Numbered from the stretch's first letter, positions 52,284 to 62,617 are shown. The stretch: DNA of 64,000 bases from Chengkuizengella sp. SCS-71B (GCF_040100845.1 NZ_JAZHSH010000001.1:1550001-1614000); one strand, 5' to 3'. Numbers and translations: made by a program. Notes: generated from the sequence alone by a model not told the origin.

Positions 52284-53378
52284 ATGAAACAATTAGTTGT
52301 TGATTTAGGCGATCGTTCTTACCCAATATATATCGGTAATGGCATTTTAGATCGAATTAGTACTTATTTCGGGAAGCATCAGATTAACCCTCGCTCTCCA
52401 CTTATGATTATTACAGATGACAATATTGCTCCTCTACATTTAAAGAAAGTAAAGGAGCCATTGCAGGAGAGTGGTTATAAAGTTTGCGAATATATCGTTC
52501 CATCTGGTGAAACTTCTAAATCTTTATCTATGTTAGAAAAAATTGTTGGGGTTGCTTTAGATGAAGGCTTAGATCGAAAATCTTCTATAATTGCTTTAGG
52601 TGGTGGAGTGGTCGGAGATTTAGCTGGATTTGTAGCTGCTAGTTTTATGAGAGGTATTCCTTTTGTACAAATTCCAACAACAATTCTTGCTCATGATAGC
52701 AGTGTTGGGGGAAAGGTTGCAGTAAACCACCCGATGGCAAAAAATATTATTGGAGCTTTCCATCAACCTCAAATGGTTCTATATGATACTTCAACTTTAA
52801 GAACACTACCTGTAAGAGAAATAAAAGCAGGTTTATCAGAAGTAATAAAACATGGTCTCATCTGGGATGCAAAATTTGCTGAATGGAATTACACGAATGC
52901 AGAAAAATTGTTAACATTAGATGCTGAATCACTAGAGTATGCATTATATAATGGATGTAAAATAAAAGCTCAAGTTGTATCTGAAGATGAACGTGAAAAT
53001 GGATTAAGAGCGATACTTAACTTCGGACATACGATCGGACATGCTTTAGAAGCGGTATCGAACTACAACGAACTTTTACACGGTGAAGCGATATCGATTG
53101 GCATGGTTGGTGCGGCAAAGTTATCTGTTCATCTTGGATATCCAGAGCAAATTTACATTGAAACAAAATCTGTATTGAAAAAATATGGTTTACCTACTCA
53201 AATTCCAAACCATTTAAATGTGGACGAGATTATGGAAGCTATGTTACATGATAAAAAATTTAGTGAAGGACAAGTTGTATTTACAATATTAAAAGATATT
53301 GGAGAAGCGCATATTCAAAGAGGAATATCCATAGATTTGATTAGAGAGATAGTTGAGCACTTAAGATTGGAGGGATAA
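52284..53378 (+). CDS. aroB: 3-dehydroquinate synthase
   Basis: AroB closes the ring of DAHP in the second step of the shikimate pathway, using NAD and a divalent metal. Motifs are PSGETSKSL, ALGGGVVGDLAGFVAA, the TTILAHDSSVGGK segment, and LNFGHTIGHALE with metal histidines. Length 364 aa is normal. The stop-start spacing to aroC and the six-base gap to aroH imply one transcript. Confidence 0.96.
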   Translation: MKQLVVDLGDRSYPIYIGNGILDRISTYFGKHQINPRSPLMIITDDNIAPLHLKKVKEPLQESGYKVCEYIVPSGETSKSLSMLEKIVGVALDEGLDRKSSIIALGGGVVGDLAGFVAASFMRGIPFVQIPTTILAHDSSVGGKVAVNHPMAKNIIGAFHQPQMVLYDTSTLRTLPVREIKAGLSEVIKHGLIWDAKFAEWNYTNAEKLLTLDAESLEYALYNGCKIKAQVVSEDERENGLRAILNFGHTIGHALEAVSNYNELLHGEAISIGMVGAAKLSVHLGYPEQIYIETKSVLKKYGLPTQIPNHLNVDEIMEAMLHDKKFSEGQVVFTILKDIGEAHIQRGISIDLIREIVEHLRLEG

Positions 53379-53384
53379 TATATT

Positions 53385-53753
53385 ATGTATGTTAGGGGAA
53401 TAAGAGGAGCAATTACCGTAGAGAAAAACGAGGAGTCTGAAATATTAAATGCTACTTCTGAATTATTAAAAACGATTGTTATGGAAAACGATGTGAATCC
53501 TGAAGACATTTGCAGTGTTTTTGTAACGGTAACACATGATATTACTGCAACATTTCCTGCTAGAACGATACGTCAAATGAGTGGATGGGACCTTGTACCT
53601 TTAATGTGCTCGTTGGAAATTGATGTACCAGGAAGTTTACCAAGATGCATTCGCTTAATGGTCCAGATCAACACAACAAAACAACAAAATGAAATGAAAC
53701 ATGTTTATTTGAATGAAGCAACAAAACTTCGTCCTGATTTAAAACCAAATTGA
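53385..53753 (+). CDS. aroH: Monofunctional chorismate mutase AroH
   Basis: AroH rearranges chorismate to prephenate for phenylalanine and tyrosine. It is of the small Bacillus (AroH) type: it opens VRGIRGAITVEKNE and contains VTVTHDITATFPARTIRQ and PRCIRLMVQIN, which hold the active-site arginines. Length 122 aa. GGAGGGATAAT precedes the ATG. The stop codon overlaps the -35 of the predicted trp promoter. Confidence 0.94.
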   Translation: MYVRGIRGAITVEKNEESEILNATSELLKTIVMENDVNPEDICSVFVTVTHDITATFPARTIRQMSGWDLVPLMCSLEIDVPGSLPRCIRLMVQINTTKQQNEMKHVYLNEATKLRPDLKPN

Positions 53754-53779
53754 CTTATTTGTTTTTCATAGTGTATATT
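53750..53779 (+). promoter_or_regulatory. Sigma-A-type promoter of the trp operon
   Basis: TTGACT, an 18-base spacer and TATATT place the transcription start near 53786, at the left edge of the TRAP-binding triplets. The -35 overlaps the aroH stop codon. Confidence 0.6.
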
Positions 53780-53784
53780 AAATT

Positions 53785-53850
53785 TAGAATAGTAGAGTTT
53801 AGTTAGATGAGTATAGATGGATTTGTAGTCCAAAGTAGAGTAAAGATGAG
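53785..53850 (+). promoter_or_regulatory. TRAP-binding triplet array in the trp leader
   Basis: UAG or GAG triplets begin at 53785, 53790, 53795, 53800, 53804, 53809, 53814, 53826, 53838 and 53848, mostly five bases apart, with AAG at 53833 and 53843 filling the same rhythm. That gives 10 to 12 sites, as expected for the 11-subunit TRAP ring. mtrB is encoded in the same window. Confidence 0.88.
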
Positions 53851-53893
53851 ATTTTTAAATTTAATTCCCCATCATCCATAATTACAGAAGTTT

Positions 53894-53928
53894 TGAAAAC
53901 AAGTTTATCATTTTGTTTTCACGTTTTT
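53894..53928 (+). terminator. First hairpin of the trp leader
   Basis: TGAAAACAA pairs perfectly with TTGTTTTCA around a ten-base loop, followed by CGTTTTT. A possible early attenuator. Confidence 0.55.
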
Positions 53929-54014
53929 ATTTGTTATAACTTTTTGTAATTATAACGTTGAAGTATATTTATTTGGGGTACATTAAAACGGACTATTATT
54001 TCATAATTCATAAA

Positions 54015-54056
54015 AAACACCTCTGCTATGTTAAAGCAGAGGTGTTTTGTTATTTT
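54015..54056 (+). terminator. Second hairpin (attenuator) before trpE
   Basis: AACACCTCTGC pairs perfectly with GCAGAGGTGTT around a nine-base loop, followed by TTGTTATTTTT. It lies 22 bases before the trpE ribosome binding site. Confidence 0.85.
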
Positions 54057-54093
54057 TAAGAATTTATATTACATCACAAGGAGTTGATCATGA

Positions 54094-55623
54094 ATGTATT
54101 ATCCTGAAATCACTAAAGTGAAGGATTTAGCAAGAGAACATAATTTAATACCCATTGTACATGACATACTTGCTGATATTGAAACACCAATTCGAGTTTT
54201 CAACCATTTTCATGAAGAGAGGAATGCTTTCATGTTAGAGAGTGTTGAGGGTGGGGTGAATTGGGCTAGATATTCCTTCATAGGTAAAAATCCATTTTTA
54301 ATTATCCAAGGTAAAAATGGAAACATAACAATTAACAAACATGGTAAAAAACAAAATGTGAAAGATCAGCCTATTGAGGCTTTGAAACAACTGCTTCGTT
54401 CATATTCTAGTCCGGCATTATCCGATTTACCAAGATTCACAGGAGGAGCAGTTGGTTTTTTTGGATATGATTTATTACAATATTACGAAAATCTCCCAGC
54501 CCATGACATAGATGATTTACAAATGAATGATATACAATTTATGTTTTGTGATGAAGTAATTGTTTTTGACCATTTTAAACAACAGGTAAAAATTATTGCT
54601 AATGTACATGTGCCAAATCGAGCTACAGATATGGAAATTGAAAAAGCGTATAGTGAAACTTGCAAACGTATTGATGAGACTATTTTAAGATTACAAAAAC
54701 CGTTAGCTGTCCCACCGATGGCACAAAATCAGAAATCTGATGTTGATTTAAAACATATACATTCAAATGTAACGAAAGATCAATTCATGAAAAATGTAGA
54801 ATCAGCAAAGGAATACATCCGAGCAGGGGATATTTTTCAAGTCGTGTTATCCCAAAGGTTTGAAATTGAAACAGAAATTTCGCCATTACATGTATATCGA
54901 GTTCTTAGAACGATGAATCCTTCACCATATATGTATTATTTAAAGATGGAGGATGAGGTCATTGTAGGAACTTCTCCTGAATCTCTAGTGAGGGTTGAGG
55001 GAGGACGTGTTCAAACGAAACCGATTGCTGGTACGAGACCAAGGGGAGAAACAGAAGAATTAGATTTACAGCACGAAAAGGATCTTCTTTCTGATCCTAA
55101 AGAATTAGCTGAACACCTTATGTTAGTAGACTTAGGACGAAATGACATCGGACGAGTGGCAGAGTTTAGTACTGTAAAATGTGATACGTTTATGGAAATA
55201 GAAAGATATTCACATGTAATGCATATTGTTTCCAATGTATCTGGAAAACTTAGAGAAGACAAAGATTTTTTTGATGCCTTTATTTCCTGCTTGCCAGCAG
55301 GCACAGTATCAGGCGCACCTAAATTAAGAGCGATGGAAATTATAGCTGAATTTGAAAATGAAGCTAGAGGAGCTTATGCAGGGGCAATTGGCTATTTAGG
55401 GTTTTCAGGAAATTTAGACACCTGTATTACTATTCGAACGATTATTTTTAAAAATGGAAAAGCTTATGTGCAAGCTGGTGCGGGCATTGTGTGGGATTCA
55501 GTTCCTGAAAAGGAATATGAGGAAACAGTCAATAAGGCAATGGCACTGCTCAAAGCAATTCGATTGGCCGAAGTGTGGTTTAACAAAGATCAGTTTAGTT
55601 TAGTGAATCAGGATTATTATTAA
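54094..55623 (+). CDS. trpE: Anthranilate synthase component I
   Basis: TrpE makes anthranilate from chorismate with ammonia delivered by a glutaminase subunit. The N-terminal half contains the tryptophan-binding LLESVEGG region; the C-terminal half has PSPYMYYLKME, GTSPESLVRVEGG, KPIAGTRPRG, LVDLGRNDIGRV and GAGIVWDS. AAGGAG precedes the ATG. No trpG is in the operon, so the glutaminase must come from elsewhere, as in Bacillus, where it lies with the folate genes. Expression should be set by the TRAP leader upstream. Confidence 0.96.
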   Translation: MYYPEITKVKDLAREHNLIPIVHDILADIETPIRVFNHFHEERNAFMLESVEGGVNWARYSFIGKNPFLIIQGKNGNITINKHGKKQNVKDQPIEALKQLLRSYSSPALSDLPRFTGGAVGFFGYDLLQYYENLPAHDIDDLQMNDIQFMFCDEVIVFDHFKQQVKIIANVHVPNRATDMEIEKAYSETCKRIDETILRLQKPLAVPPMAQNQKSDVDLKHIHSNVTKDQFMKNVESAKEYIRAGDIFQVVLSQRFEIETEISPLHVYRVLRTMNPSPYMYYLKMEDEVIVGTSPESLVRVEGGRVQTKPIAGTRPRGETEELDLQHEKDLLSDPKELAEHLMLVDLGRNDIGRVAEFSTVKCDTFMEIERYSHVMHIVSNVSGKLREDKDFFDAFISCLPAGTVSGAPKLRAMEIIAEFENEARGAYAGAIGYLGFSGNLDTCITIRTIIFKNGKAYVQAGAGIVWDSVPEKEYEETVNKAMALLKAIRLAEVWFNKDQFSLVNQDYY

Positions 55624-55672
55624 TGAAATCTCAAATATGTAATTGTTCATATCTAGGGGGGAGAAACAGTAT

Positions 55673-56710
55673 ATGGAAACAAATGTGATCAAAGATGTAT
55701 TGATAAAATTGTTAGATGGAAAACAATTATCTAAAGTTGAAGCTCGTCATGTGATGGAAGAGATGATGGAAGGTCGTGCAACTGGAGTGCAAATTGGGAG
55801 CCTTTTAACTGCGTTAAGAATAAAAGGAGAAACGATTGAAGAAGTTACTGGATTTGCTGAAACGATGCGGAGCAAATCCCACAGAGTTCAGACACAGAAT
55901 CATCCATTATTAGATACATGTGGAACAGGTGGTGATGGTGCAAATACGTTTAATATTTCCACAGCATCCGCAATTGTCGCAGCAGCTGGTGGCATACGAG
56001 TTGCTAAACATGGCAATCGAGCCATGTCTAGCAAAAGTGGAAGTGCTGATGTGCTTGAAGCATTAGGAGTAAATATTAATCTAGATCATAATCAAGCCCA
56101 GCTATGTATTGATCATGTGGGTATATGTTTTATGTTTGCACAAAAATATCATGAATCTATGAAAAATGTCGCAGCACCAAGAAGAGAACTCGGATTTCGT
56201 ACCGTATTTAATATGTTGGGACCATTAACAAATCCCGCAAACGCAGATAGACAGCTGATGGGGGTCTTTGATCGAAATAAAACGGAGCTTATTGCTTCTG
56301 TGTTAAATGAATTGGGATTAGAAAGAGCACTTGTTGTTTCTAGTTATGACGGATTGGATGAAATTAGCATCTCAGCTCCAACCCAGGTTAGTGAATTAAA
56401 AGATGGAATCATTAACACGTATGATATTACCCCTTTTGATTTAGGACTTAAGAGTTACCCCATAGAAGAGATAGCAGGTGGAGATGCCTTAGAAAATGCA
56501 AAAATTATACGTTCCATTTTTAAAGGTGAAAAAGGAGCTCGTAGAAATATTGTATTAGCAAATGCAGGTGCTTGTTTTTATGTGTTTAATCACTGTTCAT
56601 CTCTGCAGGAAGGTGTTAAAATTGCTGCCAATATGATTGATAGTGGAAAAGCTTATGCAAAATTAGATGAATTAGTAGACTTTACAAAGGAGATTAGCCA
56701 TGATTCTTGA
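55673..56710 (+). CDS. trpD: Anthranilate phosphoribosyltransferase
   Basis: TrpD couples anthranilate to phosphoribosyl pyrophosphate. Motifs are DTCGTGGDGANTFNISTAS, VAKHGNRAMSSKSGSADVLEALG (both PRPP/anthranilate sites, quoted in part) and RRELGFRTVFNMLGPLTNP. The ATG follows GGGGGGAG; an upstream in-frame start lacks a site. Length 345 aa is normal. It overlaps trpC by 11 bases. Confidence 0.95.
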   Translation: METNVIKDVLIKLLDGKQLSKVEARHVMEEMMEGRATGVQIGSLLTALRIKGETIEEVTGFAETMRSKSHRVQTQNHPLLDTCGTGGDGANTFNISTASAIVAAAGGIRVAKHGNRAMSSKSGSADVLEALGVNINLDHNQAQLCIDHVGICFMFAQKYHESMKNVAAPRRELGFRTVFNMLGPLTNPANADRQLMGVFDRNKTELIASVLNELGLERALVVSSYDGLDEISISAPTQVSELKDGIINTYDITPFDLGLKSYPIEEIAGGDALENAKIIRSIFKGEKGARRNIVLANAGACFYVFNHCSSLQEGVKIAANMIDSGKAYAKLDELVDFTKEISHDS

Positions 56711-57488
56711 TCAAATCGTAGCAACTAAAAAAGAAGAAGTTGAAAGTTTAAAAAATGTATTTTCCATAAGTAATTATAAAAGCATCATTTCAACCTTACC
56801 TCCTTGTAAAGGATTTAAAAAAGCCCTAACACAAACTAAAAATAGATCCATGGGTTTAATTGCAGAAGTGAAGAAAGCATCTCCGTCTAAAGGGTTAATT
56901 CGTGAGGATTTTAACCCAGTGGAAATCGCAAAGAGTTATGAAAAAGCCGGGGCAGACTGTCTCTCTGTATTAACAGATAAGGAATATTTTCAAGGTTCTA
57001 TAAAATACTTGAAAAATGTTCGGGAAGTGGTGGATCTCCCGCTTTTACGGAAGGAATTTATTATTGATCCTTTACAAATCTATGAGGCTAGAATTGTTGG
57101 AGCAGATGCTATTCTCTTAATTGCATCAATATTAACACTAGAGCAGATGCGTGAACTTAGTAAATTATCAACTGACTTAGGAATGGATACATTGATAGAA
57201 GTTCATGATTTAGAAGAATTAGAGCAAGTTCTATCATTGGATGTTTCTTTAATTGGAATCAATAACCGTAATTTAAAAACCTTTGAAACAGACATTCAAA
57301 CTACTGAAAATTTAATAACACATATTCCGAAAGAGATTACAGTAGTTAGTGAAAGTGGGATTTCAAATGCATCACAAATAAATCACCTAATAACTAAAAG
57401 TGTTGGAGCTGTACTCGTAGGTGAGCATTTTATGAGACAGGATAATGTAGAACTGGCAGTAAATCAGCTTATGGGTGATAGATCATGA
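56700..57488 (+). CDS. trpC: Indole-3-glycerol phosphate synthase
   Basis: TrpC closes the indole ring. It is a TIM barrel with IAEVKKASPSKGLI, the LLRKEFIIDPLQIYEA strand, IGINNRNLKTFETD, and VSESGI. Length 262 aa. It starts inside the end of trpD and overlaps trpF by four bases (ATGA). Confidence 0.95.
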   Translation: MILDQIVATKKEEVESLKNVFSISNYKSIISTLPPCKGFKKALTQTKNRSMGLIAEVKKASPSKGLIREDFNPVEIAKSYEKAGADCLSVLTDKEYFQGSIKYLKNVREVVDLPLLRKEFIIDPLQIYEARIVGADAILLIASILTLEQMRELSKLSTDLGMDTLIEVHDLEELEQVLSLDVSLIGINNRNLKTFETDIQTTENLITHIPKEITVVSESGISNASQINHLITKSVGAVLVGEHFMRQDNVELAVNQLMGDRS

Positions 57489-58192
57489 ACAATGTAATGG
57501 TAAAAATCTGTGGGATTTTAGGTGTGCCAACGATTGAATCAATGTTGAATCTTCCTATTGATTATATAGGTTTTGTATTTGCAAAAAGTAAGAGGCAAGT
57601 AACACCAGAGCAAGCAGCGGATATGATTCAAGTTTTAAAAAAACATCAGATTAAGGTACCAGAAACCGCAGGGGTTTTTGTTAATCCAAGTGAACAAAAA
57701 CTTGAAGAAACAATAAGAAATGCACCATTAGATATCATACAATTACATGGTCAAGAATCCCCTGAGTTATGTAAATGGGTGAAGCAATCACTTAAAATAA
57801 AAGTATTTAAAGTTTTTTCCAACTTGCATCAGATTTTGTTGACTGATAATTCAATCATTTCTAACGAACAAGTTGATGAAGAATGTTCAAAATGTTTAAA
57901 CCCATATGTGAATCATATCGATGCGTTAATGTTGGATACTTATGATCCAGTAGTTGGTGGTGGAACTGGAGAAACTTTTAATTGGGATTTGATTCCGATT
58001 GTTCAACGTTGGACGAAAAAAAATAATATTCCTTTGATCGTAGCAGGAGGACTAGATGTAGACAATGTAAGTTCATTAATTTCAACTTATGAACCTGATG
58101 GAGTAGATGTATCAAGTGGAGTTGAAACGAATCGAATAAAAGATATTAAAAAAATAAAAACCTTTGTTGAAAGGGTGAAAATAAATGTTTAA
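57485..58192 (+). CDS. trpF: Phosphoribosylanthranilate isomerase
   Basis: TrpF performs the Amadori rearrangement between TrpD and TrpC. The barrel has [13 protein letters not shown] with the catalytic cysteine, [25 protein letters not shown] and [18 protein letters not shown] with the catalytic aspartate. The late strand reads [11 protein letters not shown]. At 235 aa it is slightly longer than average, with extra residues in the central loop around [13 protein letters not shown]. Overlaps with trpC and trpB imply coupled translation. Confidence 0.94.
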   Translation: MNNVMVKICGILGVPTIESMLNLPIDYIGFVFAKSKRQVTPEQAADMIQVLKKHQIKVPETAGVFVNPSEQKLEETIRNAPLDIIQLHGQESPELCKWVKQSLKIKVFKVFSNLHQILLTDNSIISNEQVDEECSKCLNPYVNHIDALMLDTYDPVVGGGTGETFNWDLIPIVQRWTKKNNIPLIVAGGLDVDNVSSLISTYEPDGVDVSSGVETNRIKDIKKIKTFVERVKINV

Positions 58193-59390
58193 TGTACCAG
58201 ACACACAAGGAAGATTTGGAAAATTCGGAGGAAAATACGTTCCAGAAACATTAATGAACGCACTAATTGAGTTAGAAGAGGCATACAAACATTATGCAAA
58301 GGATAAAGATTTTCAGAATGAAATCCAATATTTATTAAAGCAATATTCTGGTCGTCCCACATCTTTATATTATGCTGAGCGATTAAGTGAAGATCTAGGT
58401 GGTGCAAAGATTTATTTAAAACGAGAGGATTTAAATCATACAGGGGCACATAAAATCAATAACACAATTGGACAAGGTGTACTAGCAAAGAGAATGGGTA
58501 AAAAGAAAGTCATAGCTGAAACTGGAGCAGGCCAGCATGGGGTAGCTTCGGCAACAGTAGCTGCTTTACTAGGTTTGGAATGTAAAGTTTTCATGGGTGA
58601 AGAAGATACGAAAAGACAACAGCTAAACGTATTTCGTATGAATTTATTAGGTGCGGAAGTGATACCTGTAACTTCAGGAACACGAACGCTAAAGGATGCT
58701 GGAAATGAGACTTTACGATATTGGGTTAGCAATGTTCATGATACATTTTATATTCTGGGTTCTGTAGTAGGACCACATCCATATCCAATGATGGTACGTG
58801 ATTTTCAAAAAATTATTGGTGAAGAAGTTAGAAAACAGATTATCGATGCAGAAGGAAAACTACCTGATACAGTGATTGCTTGTGTAGGTGGTGGCAGTAA
58901 TGCAATTGGTATATTTTATCCATTTGTCAATGACTTTAGTGTGAAATTAGTTGGTGTTGAAGCTTCGGGTAAAGGTGTTCATACTGATCAACATGCAGCA
59001 ACAATGACAAAAGGAACACATGGTGTGTTCCAAGGGTCTATGAGTTATTTATTACAAGATGAGTTTGGACAAGTCCAACCAGCCCATTCTATTTCAGCAG
59101 GTTTAGATTACCCAGGTGTTGGTCCTGAGCATGCCTATTTAAAAGATACAAAAAGAGCAGAATATGTTCCCATTACGGATGAAGAAGCATTAAACGCATT
59201 AAAACTGTTAAGCAGAACAGAAGGAATCATTCCAGCCTTGGAAAGCGCTCATGCGATTGCTCAAACGATGAAAGTCGCTCCAAAGATGGATAAGGATCAA
59301 GTGATAGTTGTTAATTTATCTGGACGTGGAGATAAAGATGTTGAGTCTATTATGCATTATTTAGAGGGGGACTATCATGAATCTGATTGA
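58185..59390 (+). CDS. trpB: Tryptophan synthase beta chain
   Basis: TrpB joins indole and serine using pyridoxal phosphate. The cofactor lysine is in [18 protein letters not shown], the phosphate loop is [10 protein letters not shown], and [11 protein letters not shown] and [11 protein letters not shown] are also present. Length 401 aa is normal for the TrpB1 type. It overlaps trpF by eight and trpA by 14 bases. Serine, its second substrate, comes from the SerA pathway earlier in the window. Confidence 0.96.
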   Translation: MFNVPDTQGRFGKFGGKYVPETLMNALIELEEAYKHYAKDKDFQNEIQYLLKQYSGRPTSLYYAERLSEDLGGAKIYLKREDLNHTGAHKINNTIGQGVLAKRMGKKKVIAETGAGQHGVASATVAALLGLECKVFMGEEDTKRQQLNVFRMNLLGAEVIPVTSGTRTLKDAGNETLRYWVSNVHDTFYILGSVVGPHPYPMMVRDFQKIIGEEVRKQIIDAEGKLPDTVIACVGGGSNAIGIFYPFVNDFSVKLVGVEASGKGVHTDQHAATMTKGTHGVFQGSMSYLLQDEFGQVQPAHSISAGLDYPGVGPEHAYLKDTKRAEYVPITDEEALNALKLLSRTEGIIPALESAHAIAQTMKVAPKMDKDQVIVVNLSGRGDKDVESIMHYLEGDYHESD

Positions 59391-60183
59391 TCAAAAATTT
59401 AAAGAACTTAAAATGCAGGACAAAACCGCTTTAATTCCATTTTTAACGATGGGAGATCCTGATATAGAAACCTCTATTCAAATTATTAAACAATTAGAAG
59501 CGGCTGGAGCTGATATTGTTGAATTAGGTGTTCCTTATTCAGATCCGTTAGCCGATGGTCCAGTGATTCAAAGAGCTTCACAAAGAGCACTGAAACATAG
59601 TATAAATATCCAGAGCTGTTTGGAAATTGCAAAAAAAGCTAGACAACAGAACGTATCTTTACCATTTATACTTTTTACGTACTATAATCCTGTTTTGCAA
59701 TTTGGACTTGAATCTTTTTTTGAGAAATTACAGCAACATCAGATTAGCGGAGTTATTATTCCTGATCTTCCGAACGAAGAAGATGAGGAAGTGAGATCTC
59801 TATCTGAGCAATACCAAATTCATCTCATTCCACTTGTGGCACCAACTTCAAACGATAGAATTGCTAGAATCTCAAAAAAAGCAGCAGGGTTTGTTTACTG
59901 TGTGTCTTCATTAGGTGTAACGGGAGTCCGGTCATCCTTTTATGATGGCATCGATGATTTTATATCTCTTGTAAAACAATCAACTGATTTACCAGTAGCG
60001 GTAGGTTTCGGGATATCTACAAATGAGCAGTTTGCTAAATTTTCAAAAATCTGTGATGGTGTTGTAGTAGGAAGTGCAATCGTTCGTAATATTGAGGAAC
60101 AACTGCCGTTATTGCAATCTGCAGAAACGAAAGAAAAAGGACTATTGCAAATTCGTAAATTTGTGGCACAATTAAAAGAATAG
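59377..60183 (+). CDS. trpA: Tryptophan synthase alpha chain
   Basis: TrpA releases indole from indole-3-glycerol phosphate and channels it to TrpB. The barrel shows [29 protein letters not shown] with the catalytic glutamate, [10 protein letters not shown] with the aspartate, and VAVGFGIST. Length 268 aa. It ends the trp genes proper; 120 bases separate it from hisC. Confidence 0.96.
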   Translation: MNLIDQKFKELKMQDKTALIPFLTMGDPDIETSIQIIKQLEAAGADIVELGVPYSDPLADGPVIQRASQRALKHSINIQSCLEIAKKARQQNVSLPFILFTYYNPVLQFGLESFFEKLQQHQISGVIIPDLPNEEDEEVRSLSEQYQIHLIPLVAPTSNDRIARISKKAAGFVYCVSSLGVTGVRSSFYDGIDDFISLVKQSTDLPVAVGFGISTNEQFAKFSKICDGVVVGSAIVRNIEEQLPLLQSAETKEKGLLQIRKFVAQLKE

Positions 60184-60218
60184 TCTTGTTTTTAAGAGAT
60201 ACTGCCCATTTCTTAACA

Positions 60219-60238
60219 CCAGTTCACTAATGAACTGG
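60219..60238 (+). other. Perfect hairpin between trpA and hisC
   Basis: CCAGTTCA and TGAACTGG enclose CTAA. No T run follows, so it may protect or process the RNA rather than end it. Confidence 0.5.
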
Positions 60239-60303
60239 GAAATAACATCTTTGATATGCTTCTTTTTTATGGGTAAATTTATTGATTGTAGAGGTGAAGC
60301 GGT

Positions 60304-61395
60304 ATGAATCCAAAGTCCAATATTGTTCATTTACCAGTTTATAAGCCTGGAAAATCTACCGACGAAGTAAAAGCAGAATTTGGTTTAGAAAAAATAATTA
60401 AACTTGCTTCTAATGAAAATCCGTATGGTTTTTCTAACAACGTAAAAGAAGCTATAATGGCAGAATTTGAGAACATAAATATATACCCTGATGGGGCTAG
60501 CACAAAGCTAACTGAAAAGTTGAGCGAGTTTTACAATGTATCGTCGAATCAATTGATTGTTGGAGCAGGTTCTGATGAGGTCATATTAATGATTGCACGT
60601 GCCTTTCTTGTAAAAGGAGACGAAACCATTATGGCGACTCCAACATTTCCACAATACAAACATAATGCTGAAATTGAAGGGGCTATTAGTATTGAAGTTC
60701 CTTTAAAAGATGGGACACATGATTTAAATGAAATGTTAGCAAGAATTACAAAGAATACAAAAATCATTTGGATTTGCTGTCCTAACAATCCAACAGGGAC
60801 CATAAATCATCATGAAGAATTGAAAAACTTCTTGGCTAAAGTTCCAAGAGATGTGCTTGTCGTATTTGATGAAGCATACGCAGAATACAATGAGCAGAAT
60901 GAATTTCCTGATAGCATGTCGCTATTAAAACAATTTAACAACTTTGTTGTTTTAAGGACTTTTTCAAAAATATATGGATTAGCTTCACTAAGAATTGGTT
61001 ATGGAATTGGACATCCAGATGTAATTCATACGATCAACCAAGTACGAGAACCATTTAATACTACAAGTTTTGCTCAAGCTGCTGCATTAGCGGCAATAGA
61101 AGATCAGGAATTTATTAGAGATTGTCGTGAGAAGAATAAAATGGGCTTAGCTTATTTAACAGATCAGTTTAAGAACATGGGATTATCTTACTTTCCTGCA
61201 TACGGAAATTTTGTAATGGTTGATGTAAAAAAACAGGCGGATCAAGTTTTTCAAGGTTTGCTTCAAAAAGGAATTATCATACGTGGTGGTCATCAGCTTG
61301 GCTTTCCTACCTCTTTACGTGTTACGATAGGATCACAAGAACAAAATGAAGAGTTTATAGAAGCATTAAAATCAGTATTGCAAGAAGTGAATTAA
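60304..61395 (+). CDS. hisC: Histidinol-phosphate / aromatic aminotransferase
   Basis: HisC transaminates histidinol phosphate and, in Bacillus, also makes phenylalanine and tyrosine, which explains its place in the aromatic operon. It is a class II fold-type I aminotransferase: KLASNENPYG at the N terminus, CPNNPTG, VVFDEAYAEY, the PLP-lysine in RTFSKIYGLASLRIGY, and the late RVTIGS arginine. Length 363 aa. AGAGGTGAAGCGGT precedes the ATG. Confidence 0.94.
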   Translation: MNPKSNIVHLPVYKPGKSTDEVKAEFGLEKIIKLASNENPYGFSNNVKEAIMAEFENINIYPDGASTKLTEKLSEFYNVSSNQLIVGAGSDEVILMIARAFLVKGDETIMATPTFPQYKHNAEIEGAISIEVPLKDGTHDLNEMLARITKNTKIIWICCPNNPTGTINHHEELKNFLAKVPRDVLVVFDEAYAEYNEQNEFPDSMSLLKQFNNFVVLRTFSKIYGLASLRIGYGIGHPDVIHTINQVREPFNTTSFAQAAALAAIEDQEFIRDCREKNKMGLAYLTDQFKNMGLSYFPAYGNFVMVDVKKQADQVFQGLLQKGIIIRGGHQLGFPTSLRVTIGSQEQNEEFIEALKSVLQEVN

Positions 61396-61431
61396 TTCTA
61401 ATCACATCATCATAGAAAAAGAGTGAATATA

Positions 61432-62523
61432 ATGACTAAGATTACAATTTTCGGGGTAGGTTTAATCGGAGGGTCACTTGCTTTATGTTTTAAGGGTAAA
61501 CCGAACATAAAAGTAGTAGGTCATTCAAACAATCCTAAATCCGTGCAAAAATATTTAGAAAAAGAAGTCGTTGATGAGGCGACTACATCAATTGAAGAAG
61601 CAGCACTGGAATCAGATTTTATCTTTCTTTGTGTGCCAGTAGGTTTGTTAGAGGATTATTTGATAAAATTAAGCAAACTTCCTTTAAAAAACAACTGCAT
61701 CATCACAGATGTAGGCAGTACTAAAGAGTCCATTACATCTTGTGCTAGATCAATTTCGCTGCCAAATGGTTATTTTATCGGCGGGCATCCGATGGCAGGT
61801 TCAGAGCGATCAGGAGTTGACGCTGCGTCCTCATATTTGTTTGAGAATGCATTTTATGTGCTTACACCTGATCCTGAAATCCCTGATCATATTTATCAAA
61901 AACTAGAGGATTTATTAACCTATACAAAATCACAAATTATTAAAGTAGATGCTTCCACACACGATGATATTGTTGGGGCAATCAGTCACTTGCCGCATAT
62001 TATTGCAGTTTCTTTGGTTAATCAAATTTCAAAGTACAATGAACAGAATGATTTGTATGAACGATTGGCTGCTGGAGGATTTAAAGACCTTACGCGTATT
62101 GCTTCAGGTGATCCTGTAATTTGGAGAGATATTTTATTAAATAATAAAAATATCTTATTACACCTCTTGAATGATTGGCAAAAGGAGATTTCAAAATTTG
62201 CTGATTTATTAAAAATGGATGATGGGCAAGGTGTTGAAGATCAATTTAAATTTGCAAGTGATTTTCGCAGTAAACTTCCTGAACGTAGAAAAGGAGTTAT
62301 CACATCACTTTTTGACGTCTATGTTGACATACCCGATCATCCTGGATTGATTGGACATATTACATCTGAATTAGGTAATCGTAAAATTAGCCTGAAAAAT
62401 ATTGAAATAATCGAAAGTCGCGGAGAAGTACCAGGTATTTTGAGACTATCATTTAGAGATGAAGATGATTTGGAAAATGCAGTGCAAACATTGAAAGAAT
62501 TATCTTACTCAGTACATTTTTAA
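61432..62523 (+). CDS. tyrA: Prephenate dehydrogenase TyrA
   Basis: TyrA oxidatively decarboxylates prephenate to hydroxyphenylpyruvate. The NAD motif FGVGLIGGSLAL is at the start, followed by TDVGSTKESI, GGHPMAGSERSG with the active-site histidine, and the helical dimer domain. A C-terminal ACT domain (about 290-363, VDIPDHPGLIGHITSELG) is likely for feedback. The ATG of MTKITIFG has AAAGAGTG upstream; an in-frame GTG three codons earlier is the alternative. In Bacillus aroE (EPSP synthase) follows; here a terminator does. Confidence 0.94.
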   Translation: MTKITIFGVGLIGGSLALCFKGKPNIKVVGHSNNPKSVQKYLEKEVVDEATTSIEEAALESDFIFLCVPVGLLEDYLIKLSKLPLKNNCIITDVGSTKESITSCARSISLPNGYFIGGHPMAGSERSGVDAASSYLFENAFYVLTPDPEIPDHIYQKLEDLLTYTKSQIIKVDASTHDDIVGAISHLPHIIAVSLVNQISKYNEQNDLYERLAAGGFKDLTRIASGDPVIWRDILLNNKNILLHLLNDWQKEISKFADLLKMDDGQGVEDQFKFASDFRSKLPERRKGVITSLFDVYVDIPDHPGLIGHITSELGNRKISLKNIEIIESRGEVPGILRLSFRDEDDLENAVQTLKELSYSVHF

Positions 62524-62536
62524 ATATTAAATAATA

Positions 62537-62579
62537 TAGGCTCGTTACTATTTTATTAAAGTAACGAGCCTATTTATTA
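62537..62579 (+). terminator. Terminator of the aromatic supraoperon
   Basis: TAGGCTCGTTACT pairs perfectly with AGTAACGAGCCTA across ten bases, followed by TTTATT. Confidence 0.85.
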
Positions 62580-62617
62580 GCGTATTTTTTGGTTTAGAGG
62601 GATTGGAAAATAAGATG

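Noticed and set aside
54483-55304. Minus-strand frames inside trpE
   Set aside because: They mirror a well-conserved coding sequence and have no start signals.
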